From Acetatifactor sp. (GTDB taxonomy: Bacteria > Bacillota > Clostridia > Lachnospirales > Lachnospiraceae): a stretch of 64,000 nt of DNA. The position numbers and the translations under genes were made by a program. Below the pieces are notes generated by a model, which saw only the letters and a list, made by a program, of their open reading frames with translations, made no database searches and had not been told where the DNA came from. The stretch covers positions 1-64,000 of the forward strand of contig JAFLRO010000001.1 of assembly GCA_022511425.1 (NCBI GenBank), read 5' to 3'. Positions 46,468 through 53,780 of the stretch are shown piece after piece; the first letter of the stretch is position 1, and the number at the start of each line of letters is the position of its first letter.

Positions 46468-46998
46468 ATGATTGATTGGGAAGAGATTAACAGAGCAGAA
46501 GAAATGGACGAACTCAAGGAAGCTAAGATCTGGCTTTTTCAGGAGAACATTCGGTTAGAGAATGCGCGCAAGGAGCTTGCGATCTCTCAGGAACGTTTTA
46601 TGAATGAAAGCGGACAACTGCGCAAGGAACTGGAGGAGTTGCACCATCGCACAGTTCAGGAGCGGAAGCGCCTGAAGGAAGAGAATCTGTTTTTTGAGAA
46701 AAAACTGGCAATTCTTCAGGACGGTTTTCGTAAGTTGGATGAGGACAAGCGTGATTTCGAACGTCAGAGAAGGGCATTGGAGGAGCGGACAAGACATGCC
46801 GTTCAGGATGAGCCTAAGGGTCTGGTAATGGAGGAGTCTGTGCGCCTGCTATTCCGCGGAGCGAACAATCCATTAGCTCTCCGTAAGCGGTATAAAGACT
46901 TGGTGAAGATATTTCACCCGGACAACCTATTCGGAGACGAAGAATTGGCTCAAAGTATTAACAGGGAGTATCTGCGGCGGAAGGGCAGAGAAGAGTAA
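46468..46998 (+). CDS. Coiled-coil protein with J-domain-like C-terminus
   Basis: 176 residues from ATG 46468 (CGGAAGGTTGATTCAA before it); the ORF-track start at 46360 lies in the small gene upstream. The first two thirds are an alpha-helical coiled coil rich in Glu, Arg and Leu. The last 45 residues (NPLALRKRYKDLVKIFHPDNLFGDEE) match the J-domain helix II/III region, with HPD intact, but helix I is missing or strongly changed. It may recruit a DnaK partner or merely keep the fold. It ends the ytfJ cluster. Confidence 0.65.
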   Translation: MIDWEEINRAEEMDELKEAKIWLFQENIRLENARKELAISQERFMNESGQLRKELEELHHRTVQERKRLKEENLFFEKKLAILQDGFRKLDEDKRDFERQRRALEERTRHAVQDEPKGLVMEESVRLLFRGANNPLALRKRYKDLVKIFHPDNLFGDEELAQSINREYLRRKGREE

Positions 46999-47081
46999 CA
47001 CGATAGTATATCGGATACAAATTTCATGAAAAATGGAAACTTTGTTGAATCAAAGCGCCAAAAGAAGATATAAAGCATAAA

Positions 47082-47108
47082 AAAGAGTAGGATAAATGCC
47101 TACTCTTT
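47082..47108 (-). terminator. Terminator of rpmB
   Basis: AAAGAGTAGG and CCTACTCTTT around 7 nt, with a T-run after it on the minus strand (CTTTTTTATGC). It may also work on the plus strand for the J-like gene. Confidence 0.8.
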
Positions 47109-47148
47109 TAATGATTAGTGTTCATGTGTTTTTTCATCAGCGACAAAC

Positions 47149-47334
47149 TTAAGCTCTTTCAACCCTGCCGGACTTTAAGCATCTGGTGCACACATGCATT
47201 CTTTTGGAACCGCCGTTTACTTTGCATTTAACGTTCTTTACGTTAGAGTTCCAAATCGCATTGCTTCTTCTATGAGAATGGCTTACATTATTACCAAAAT
47301 GAACACCCTTTCCGCAAACATCACACTTAGCCAT
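47149..47334 (-). CDS. rpmB: 50S ribosomal protein L28
   Basis: 61 residues, full length for the family. Zinc-binding form: CDVCGKG near the N-terminus and CTRC near the C-terminus; FGNNVSHSHRRSN is the L28 signature. GAGGAGGTGTCAAG precedes the ATG on the minus strand. It is divergent from the Asp23-family gene, the same arrangement as rpmB and yloU in Bacillus. Retained Cys pairs suggest it is the zinc-replete paralogue. Confidence 0.97.
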   Translation of the reverse strand: MAKCDVCGKGVHFGNNVSHSHRRSNAIWNSNVKNVKCKVNGGSKRMHVCTRCLKSGRVERA

Positions 47335-47501
47335 CTTGACACCTCCTCGACACCTTCATTTTCTTTAAATAAACCGGCAATTCGCCCGCAACATTGATAT
47401 ACTAACAGAAATATGCAGAAAAAGCAAGCAAAAAAAAATCTTTTTTTATTTTTTGCTTTTAATGTTTCCTTTTTATGGGAAAGATGATAAGATAGATTAC
47501 A

Positions 47502-47569
47502 GTTCAGGCACGGCTTTGCGAATGGCGCGTCCTGAACGTCATTCGCAAAGCAATCCAACTTTGCGAATG
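47502..47569 (+). promoter_or_regulatory. Structured leader with three copies of CTTTGCGAATG
   Basis: CTTTGCGAATG occurs at 47514 and 47559, with its reverse complement CATTCGCAAAG at 47540. The middle copy can pair with either neighbour (11 bp each). GTTCAGG (47502) also pairs with CCTGAAC (47531), extended by ACG/CGT across a one-base bulge, which clashes with the first hairpin but not the second. Two alternative folds are thus possible, 30-97 bp before the Asp23-family start. No T-run follows. Whether it is transcribed is unknown. Confidence 0.55.
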
Positions 47570-47598
47570 AAAAATCATTAGAAAGGAAAGATATTGCT

Positions 47599-47958
47599 AT
47601 GAAAGGTTCTTCTATGAATACCCATATGGGAAATATAGTTATTGACAATGATGTGATTGCCCAGTATGCAGGCAGCGTTGCCGTAGAATGCTTTGGTATC
47701 GTTGGAATGGCAGGTGTCAGCGTCAAAGACGGCCTCGTCAGACTTCTTAAACGTGACAGCATAACCAGAGGAATCAGTGTGGGCCTGGTCAATAATAAGC
47801 TTGTTCTGGATTTTCATGTCATTGTTTCTTACGGAGTCAGTATTCTGGCGGTGGCAGACAATCTTGTCAGCAGTGTGAAGTACAAGGTAGAGGAGTTTAC
47901 CGGCATTGAAATTGAAAAAATTAACATCTATGTAGATGGTGTCAGAGTGATTGATTAA
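47599..47958 (+). CDS. yloU: Asp23/Gls24 family protein (YloU-like)
   Basis: 119 residues. Typical NIVIDNDVIAQYAGSVAVECFGIVGMAG at the start and LDFHVIVSYGVSI in the middle; the C-terminal VNVYVDGVRV-like block is seen as INIYVDGVRVID. The family includes a membrane-associated protein of S. aureus tied to envelope stress. AGAAAGGAAAGATATTGCT precedes the ATG. It is cotranscribed with fakA, 12 bp on. The leader has unusual inverted repeats (see separate entry). Confidence 0.92.
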   Translation: MKGSSMNTHMGNIVIDNDVIAQYAGSVAVECFGIVGMAGVSVKDGLVRLLKRDSITRGISVGLVNNKLVLDFHVIVSYGVSILAVADNLVSSVKYKVEEFTGIEIEKINIYVDGVRVID

Positions 47959-47970
47959 GGAGGATATGTC

Positions 47971-49659
47971 GTGGGATTACAACAAATCGATGCTAAGATG
48001 CTTTCTAAGATGTTCTTGGCCGGTGCAAAAAATCTGGAAAATAAAAAAGAGTGGATCAACGAACTGAACGTTTTTCCCGTTCCCGATGGCGATACAGGTA
48101 CCAACATGACCATGACGATTATGTCCGCTGCAAAAGAGGTGGTTGCTCTTGGGGAAAATCCAAGCATGGAAGCCGTATGTAAGGCTATTTCCAGCGGTTC
48201 TCTGAGAGGCGCAAGGGGCAATTCGGGCGTGATTTTATCCCAGATATTCCGGGGATTTACCAAACGTCTTAAGAGCGAACAGATACTCACTGTTCCCGTA
48301 ATGGCGGAGTCTTTTGAGAAAGCAGTTGAAACAGCTTATAAAGCTGTCATGAAGCCCAAGGAAGGTACCATTCTCACCGTAGCCAGGGGCATTGCAGAGA
48401 AGGGCCGCGAACTGGTGGACGACGGTGTTGAGGATATGGAGACATATCTTAATGCCGTGATAGAACATGCTAAGTATGTTCTGAGCCAAACACCCGAGAT
48501 GCTTCCAGTATTAAAGCAGGCTGGCGTAGTGGATTCCGGTGGACAGGGATTAGTTGAGGTAATTACCGGATTCTATGACGCTTATCTGGGCAAGGAACTT
48601 ACATTGGATTTTGACGCTGCTGCAGGGCAGAGCGTCAGCAGGAAGTCCTCCAGGGAAGCCCAGGCAGAGGCGGAAATCAAGTTTGGCTATTGTACGGAAT
48701 TTATTATTATGCTGAACAAGACTTTCAATGTCAAGAGTGAGATGGATTTCAAGGCATATTTGGAGTCCATCGGAGATTCCATTGTATGCGTGGCTGATGA
48801 CGATGTGGTCAAGGTGCACGTACATACCAATGATCCAGGATTGGCCATCCAGAAGGCATTGAAGTACGGCGCACTTTCCAATATAAAAATAGATAATATG
48901 CGCCTGGAGCATCAGGAGAAGCTCTTTAAAATGGCAGAAAAGGAAAACGCAGAAAAAGAAAAGAAAGAACCTGAGCCGACTACCCCGGCGGAACCGCCTA
49001 AGGATTTTGGCTTTATAGCTGTTTCCGCAGGCAAGGGCATGAGCGAAATTTTTAAGAGTCTGGGCGTAGATTATATCATTGAAGGCGGTCAGACCATGAA
49101 TCCCAGCACTGCTGATATTCTGGATGCAGTGGATAAGGTGAATGCAAAGACTGTATTCATTCTGCCCAACAACAAGAATATTATTCTTGCGGCAAACCAG
49201 GCGGCTGAGCTGACCACGGAGAAAGATTTGCTGGTGATTCCCACCAAGACCATTCCTCAAGGCATCACTGCTGTTATTAACTTTGTTCCAGAATTGTCTG
49301 CTGACGAAAATGAAGAAACTATGATTCAGGAGATCAGCACAGTAAGGAGCGGCGAAGTAACCTATGCAGTCCGTGATACAATGATCGATGACAAAGAGAT
49401 CAAAAAAGATGATTATATGGGCATTGGCGACAAGGGACTTCTGGCAGTGGGACAGAGTCTGGAACAAGTTGCGGAGGAAACCATTGATGGGTTGATGCGT
49501 GATGATGCTGAACTGATCAGCATCTATTATGGAGAAGATATAAAGCAAGAGGATGCAGAAGCATTCAGCGAAAAGATTTCTGAGAAGTATGGCAGTTGTG
49601 ATGTGGAACTGCAATATGGCGGCCAGCCCATCTACTACTATGTGATGTCGGTGGAATAG
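47971..49659 (+). CDS. fakA: Fatty acid kinase FakA (DAK2 domain, YloV-like)
   Basis: 562 residues from GTG 47971 (AAGGAGGATATGTC before it). The N-terminal DhaL/DAK2 domain (about 10-205) has VFPVPDGDTGTNM and LRGARGNSGVILSQ, which bind ATP and Mg. A middle domain (about 225-320) has YCTEFIIML, and after an acidic/Pro linker (PEPTTPAEPP) comes a DegV-like C-terminal domain (about 345-562). With a FakB (DegV) protein it phosphorylates exogenous fatty acids. A DegV gene lies two genes on, behind recG. Confidence 0.93.
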   Translation: MGLQQIDAKMLSKMFLAGAKNLENKKEWINELNVFPVPDGDTGTNMTMTIMSAAKEVVALGENPSMEAVCKAISSGSLRGARGNSGVILSQIFRGFTKRLKSEQILTVPVMAESFEKAVETAYKAVMKPKEGTILTVARGIAEKGRELVDDGVEDMETYLNAVIEHAKYVLSQTPEMLPVLKQAGVVDSGGQGLVEVITGFYDAYLGKELTLDFDAAAGQSVSRKSSREAQAEAEIKFGYCTEFIIMLNKTFNVKSEMDFKAYLESIGDSIVCVADDDVVKVHVHTNDPGLAIQKALKYGALSNIKIDNMRLEHQEKLFKMAEKENAEKEKKEPEPTTPAEPPKDFGFIAVSAGKGMSEIFKSLGVDYIIEGGQTMNPSTADILDAVDKVNAKTVFILPNNKNIILAANQAAELTTEKDLLVIPTKTIPQGITAVINFVPELSADENEETMIQEISTVRSGEVTYAVRDTMIDDKEIKKDDYMGIGDKGLLAVGQSLEQVAEETIDGLMRDDAELISIYYGEDIKQEDAEAFSEKISEKYGSCDVELQYGGQPIYYYVMSVE

Positions 49660-49708
49660 GATAGAATGGTCTATTTTTTGAAATGATATGAAAACGGTGT
49701 GATAGTGT

Positions 49709-49784
49709 CGGCCGGGAAATCACAGGAGGCTCTTTTTCTAAATTCTTTGCTTACGAAAAAGAGCCTCCTGCACTTTCCCGGCCG
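49709..49784. repeat. Long imperfect hairpin between fakA and recG
   Basis: CGGCCGGGAAATCACAGGAGG is the first part of a 30-nt left arm (49709-49738), and a right arm (49755-49784) pairs with it except for a 3-nt internal loop, around a 16-nt loop. The stem has 27 pairs, far more than a usual terminator. A weak T-rich stretch follows. It may be a large terminator or a REP/MITE-like palindrome. Confidence 0.8.
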
Positions 49785-49827
49785 CTGTTTCCACATATTT
49801 TCATTTTTGAGTATGAGGTACTGGAAC

Positions 49828-51885
49828 ATGGACAGAAATACATCCATTTTGGAGTTGAAGGGCGTAGGAGAGAAATCTCAGAAGCTCTTTGCAAAACTGG
49901 ATATCCGAACGGTTGGAGACTTGCTTGCCCATTCTCCCAGGGATTATGAAGTTTTTGAGGAGCCTGTCAAGATCGCACAGGCAGCTACGGGAGCTGTCTG
50001 TGCTGTTTATGCAGCAGTTACCGGGATTCCCAATGAGCGCAAAGTACGGAAGCTTCACATTCTCAATGTAAGTATTTCTGACGGTTCCGGAACGATGCAG
50101 CTGACCTTTTTTAACATGCCTTTCCTGAAAAAGGTGTTAAAACAGGGCGGCTATTATCTTTTTCGCGGTACCGTTCAAAGCCGTGGCATCACAAAAATCA
50201 TGGAGCAACCCAAGCTTTTCTCTATCGAGGAATACCGAAAACAAACCAATAAACTGATCCCCAAGTATTCGCTGACAAAAGGATTGACAAATCAAGCGAT
50301 TCAGAAAGCAGTAAAACAAGCGCTGAACCATTGTTCCTTTGAAGAGGAATATTATGACAGCAACATTCTTAAGTCCTGTGCTCTCATACCGGAGAGGGAA
50401 GCAGTGGAAACCATCCATTTCCCATCTGATCGGGAAGCGCTGCTTAAGGCGAGGCACAGACTTGTGTTTGACGAGTTTTTCTCATTTATGTATCTGCTTA
50501 GGCGCAATAAGCAGATAGGGGAGGGGCTGGAAAACGGTTATCAGATGTTTGAAACCGCGGATACAGTGCGCTTTCTGGAACAGCTCCCATTTCCGCTGAC
50601 AAAAGCGCAGGCAAAGGTCTGGCAGGAGATTCGAAACGATATGGGGAGTTCTGTGTGCATGAACCGCTTGATTCAGGGTGATGTTGGATCTGGCAAGACT
50701 ATTCTTGCAGTGCTGGCGCTGTTGATGACAGCAGCCAACGGCTATCAGGGAGCGCTTATGGCACCCACGGAAGTGTTGGCTGTACAGCACTTTGAGACTA
50801 TTCAGGGCTATGTGCAAAAGTATCATATCTGCTTTCAACCCGTTCTGCTTGTGGGCTCTATGACAGCCAAGGAGAAACGGGAGGCATATGCAAGAATTGT
50901 CGCCGGCGAGGCAAATCTGATCATTGGTACACACGCGCTGATACAGGAGAAGGTGCAATATAAGTCGCTGGCTCTGGTGGTCACGGACGAACAGCACCGT
51001 TTCGGCGTCCGTCAGAGAGAACATCTGGCGGAAAAAGGTGAAAGTCCTCATATTCTGGTCATGAGCGCAACGCCAATTCCCAGGACACTTGCCATTATCC
51101 TATATGGCGACCTGCATATCTCTGTAGTGGACGAGCTGCCCCAGGGAAGACTGCCCATTAAAAACTGTGTTGTAAATACTTCATATCGGCCAACCGCCTA
51201 TAAATTCATTGCCGGTCAGGTAGCAGAAGGCCGACAGGTCTATGTGATTTGCCCCCAGGTGGAGGAAGGCGAGATGGAAGATCTGGAAAATGTGGTGGAT
51301 TACACGGAGAAGCTAAAGAGCGCTCTACCTCCAAGTGTTCAGGTGTCATATTTACATGGAAAGATGCGTCCTGCGGATAAAAATCGAATTATGGAGGAGT
51401 TTTCAGCTCATTCCATTGATGTACTGGTGTCAACCACTGTTATTGAGGTTGGTATCAACGTACCCAACGCCACGGTGATGATGGTGGAGAATTCGGAGCG
51501 GTTCGGCTTGGCCCAGCTCCATCAGTTGAGAGGCCGTGTAGGGCGGGGCGAGCATCAGAGCTACTGTATTTTTGTGTGTACCAAAGAAGATCAGGAGACC
51601 ATGGAGCGGCTCCAGATCTTAAATAAATCAAACGACGGCTTCTATATTGCCTCTGAGGATCTTAAGCTAAGAGGCCCCGGCGACTTGTTCGGTGTGCGTC
51701 AGAGCGGCGAATTCGCCTTTCGGATGGGCGATATCTACACGGATGCAGCTGTCCTCAAGCAGGCATCTGATGCTATTGATCAGCTGATGGCACAGGATCC
51801 GGAGCTTGTTCAAAACGAGCATCAAGCCTTGAAACGTCACCTTTTGGATACAGCCGCAAATACAGTTGACTTTCGCTCCATTTAA
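49828..51885 (+). CDS. recG: ATP-dependent DNA helicase RecG
   Basis: 685 residues from ATG 49828 (ATGAGGTACTGGAAC before it); the ORF-track start at 49699 would translate the long hairpin. The wedge OB domain (about 60-150) has KLHILNVSISDGSGTMQLTFFN, then two helicase lobes with GDVGSGKT (about 290), DEQHRFGVRQR and a motif VI region LRGRVGRG. It unwinds stalled forks and branched DNA. The place after fakA is conserved in Bacillota. Confidence 0.97.
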   Translation: MDRNTSILELKGVGEKSQKLFAKLDIRTVGDLLAHSPRDYEVFEEPVKIAQAATGAVCAVYAAVTGIPNERKVRKLHILNVSISDGSGTMQLTFFNMPFLKKVLKQGGYYLFRGTVQSRGITKIMEQPKLFSIEEYRKQTNKLIPKYSLTKGLTNQAIQKAVKQALNHCSFEEEYYDSNILKSCALIPEREAVETIHFPSDREALLKARHRLVFDEFFSFMYLLRRNKQIGEGLENGYQMFETADTVRFLEQLPFPLTKAQAKVWQEIRNDMGSSVCMNRLIQGDVGSGKTILAVLALLMTAANGYQGALMAPTEVLAVQHFETIQGYVQKYHICFQPVLLVGSMTAKEKREAYARIVAGEANLIIGTHALIQEKVQYKSLALVVTDEQHRFGVRQREHLAEKGESPHILVMSATPIPRTLAIILYGDLHISVVDELPQGRLPIKNCVVNTSYRPTAYKFIAGQVAEGRQVYVICPQVEEGEMEDLENVVDYTEKLKSALPPSVQVSYLHGKMRPADKNRIMEEFSAHSIDVLVSTTVIEVGINVPNATVMMVENSERFGLAQLHQLRGRVGRGEHQSYCIFVCTKEDQETMERLQILNKSNDGFYIASEDLKLRGPGDLFGVRQSGEFAFRMGDIYTDAAVLKQASDAIDQLMAQDPELVQNEHQALKRHLLDTAANTVDFRSI

Positions 51886-51945
51886 CGTTAAAATGGTCAT
51901 AAGTTTTTTCTCAATACATAGGGATTTTGGAAAGGTTGGATAAAA

Positions 51946-52821
51946 ATGTCTAAAGTAGCAATTGTGACAGACAGCAACAGCGGTATCACTCAGGCTGCGG
52001 GCAAGGAGATGGGAGTGTTTGTGCTTCCCATGCCCTTTATGATAGGTGATGAGACCTTTTATGAGGATATCAGCCTGACTCAGGAGGAGTTTTATTTAAG
52101 ACTTGCCGCCGGTGCCAACATCAGCACCAGCCAGCCTTCACCGGAGTCGGTGTTAGAACTGTGGGATAAGGTTTTGAGTGAGTATGACGAGCTGGTTCAC
52201 ATACCCATGAGCAGCGGTCTGTCCGGTTCCTGTCAGAGTGCCATCATGCTGTCGGAGGATTACGACGGAAAGGTACAGGTGGTGAATAACCAGCGTATTT
52301 CCGTGACACAGCGACAGTCCTGCCTGGATGCTCTTGCCTTGGCGGAAAAGGGCATGAGTGCAAAAGAGATTAAAGAATTTCTTGAGGCAGATAAATTTAA
52401 CAGCAGTATTTATATCATGCTGGATACCCTGTATTATCTGAAAAAAGGAGGACGTATTACACCTGCGGCAGCGGCTTTGGGAACAATTCTTAAGTTGAAG
52501 CCTGTGCTTCAGATACAGGGCGAGAAGCTGGACGCCTTTGCCAAGGCACGAACAACAGCTCAAGGTAAGTCCATCATGATAAGCGCTATTAAGAGCGATA
52601 TTGAGAACCGTTTTGGCGGTCTCACTGAAGATAAGCATATATGGCTTGAAATAGCACATACAGCCAACCAGGAGGCAGCAGAGGCATACAAGCAGGAGAT
52701 CCTGGAGGTATTTCCCGGCTACGATATTCATATTGATCCGCTTTCCTTAAGCGTAGCCTGCCATATCGGCCCCGGTGCGCTGGCATTTGCGTGCAGTAGG
52801 AAGATTCCGGAGAGGATGTAG
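51946..52821 (+). CDS. DegV family protein (FakB-like fatty-acid carrier)
   Basis: 291 residues. DegV fold: start VAIVTDSNSGIT, the TSQPSPES loop, IPMSSGLSGSCQSA and the C-terminal HIGPGALAF block (with Arg/His lipid head contacts). It would hold a fatty acid for phosphorylation by FakA, encoded two genes upstream. GGAAAGGTTGGATAAAA precedes the ATG. The chain length it prefers cannot be told. Confidence 0.92.
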   Translation: MSKVAIVTDSNSGITQAAGKEMGVFVLPMPFMIGDETFYEDISLTQEEFYLRLAAGANISTSQPSPESVLELWDKVLSEYDELVHIPMSSGLSGSCQSAIMLSEDYDGKVQVVNNQRISVTQRQSCLDALALAEKGMSAKEIKEFLEADKFNSSIYIMLDTLYYLKKGGRITPAAAALGTILKLKPVLQIQGEKLDAFAKARTTAQGKSIMISAIKSDIENRFGGLTEDKHIWLEIAHTANQEAAEAYKQEILEVFPGYDIHIDPLSLSVACHIGPGALAFACSRKIPERM

Positions 52822-52841
52822 GATTAAACGAAAGGATCATT

Positions 52842-53540
52842 ATGAAGAAAAAATTAATTTTATTTGCGATACTTATATTAGTCATGTTTGGAACAAGCGG
52901 CTGTATGGAAAATTACGGAGTGGCACGGGGAAGCATGAAATCATATCTCAAAGATAAGTATAATGCCAAGTTTACTTATGTTTCCGCAGGTCGCCTTGGT
53001 TGGCCGGCTAAAGACGTATATACTGTTTTTAAGGATGAAGACGGCAATGAGTTAAAAATTCATTCTTATGTCGGTGATTCTATATTTACAAAGAAATACA
53101 GCGATAATTACTATTCTGTAATTTATGATAAACAAGTGCAAGACCAGCTTCAGCTTCAGATGGACTCACAGTATAAAATATTTATAAGCACTAAAAGAGA
53201 ATTTACCATCGGAAAGGAAAAGTATGACAATGCTGAAGATTATATGAGAGATTGCTTATATGTATACATAGCAATTTGTACAACAGAAGACCCCGACTTT
53301 GATAAAATCTATGAATTATTATTGAATGAAATGAGTGACGTAAATATGTCAGTTAGTGTTTATACTTTAACGGAGGAAGGATTCGACACTGTTTCCGAAT
53401 ACCCTGATTATGTCAAATATGGGATCAAACAATCGGATATTATTTACAGGGATTCATTTGTGATAAAAGAAAATGAGGTACAAGATATTAACAGGGAGTC
53501 ATTTGTGATAAAAGAAAATGATGTACAAGATATTAACTGA
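52842..53540 (+). CDS. Hypothetical lipoprotein with duplicated C-terminal segment
   Basis: 232 residues. Signal peptide with lipobox GTSGC (Cys about 21), so probably anchored outside the membrane. The mature part has no motif I recognise. The C-terminus holds two nearly identical 15-residue units (RDSFVIKENEVQDIN and RESFVIKENDVQDIN) coded by a 45-bp tandem repeat. CGAAAGGATCATT precedes the ATG. AT-richer than its neighbours. Related short forms may lack one unit. Confidence 0.7.
   Translation: MKKKLILFAILILVMFGTSGCMENYGVARGSMKSYLKDKYNAKFTYVSAGRLGWPAKDVYTVFKDEDGNELKIHSYVGDSIFTKKYSDNYYSVIYDKQVQDQLQLQMDSQYKIFISTKREFTIGKEKYDNAEDYMRDCLYVYIAICTTEDPDFDKIYELLLNEMSDVNMSVSVYTLTEEGFDTVSEYPDYVKYGIKQSDIIYRDSFVIKENEVQDINRESFVIKENDVQDIN
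53448..53537 (+). repeat. 45-bp tandem duplication in the lipoprotein gene
   Basis: Two 45-bp units (53448-53492 and 53493-53537), differing at three bases, ending directly before the TGA stop. The frame is kept (15 codons). Confidence 0.9.
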
Positions 53541-53570
53541 AAATCAGTCTGTTGTTGAAACAGAAATGGC

Positions 53571-53602
53571 AGGACGTTTCCAGCACGGAAGCGTCCTTTT
53601 CA
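53571..53602 (+). terminator. Terminator after the lipoprotein gene
   Basis: AGGACGTTTCC and GGAAGCGTCCT (one G-T pair) around AGCAC, then TTTTCATATTTTAT. Confidence 0.75.
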
Positions 53603-53699
53603 TATTTTATAACTTTTGGGCACAATACGAATAATTGGTCTCGTCATGAAAAAGATGTAGATATTTTACAAGATATGTGCAAGATATAGTAGTTTTTAC

Positions 53700-53729
53700 T
53701 TGTACAAAGCACAAAATGTATGATATAAT
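53700..53729 (+). promoter_or_regulatory. Promoter of the topoisomerase operon
   Basis: TTGTAC, 18 bp, TATAAT, 51 bp before the chosen start. Confidence 0.6.
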
Positions 53730-53780
53730 ATGCTTAATTATGTAAAGTTTTTCCATAAGAGCAAGGAGTGTTTACCCAAA

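Noticed and set aside
47100-47148. Short minus-strand frame after rpmB reading KELKFVADEKTHEH
   Set aside because: Only 15 codons from a TTG inside the rpmB end and no ribosome site; likely chance or an old gene tail.
47514-47569. Three repeats considered as a CRISPR remnant
   Set aside because: Units are 11 nt, one is inverted and spacers are uneven; no cas gene is near.
48550-49614. 354-residue minus-strand ORF opposite fakA
   Set aside because: Antisense shadow of fakA; composition unlike protein.
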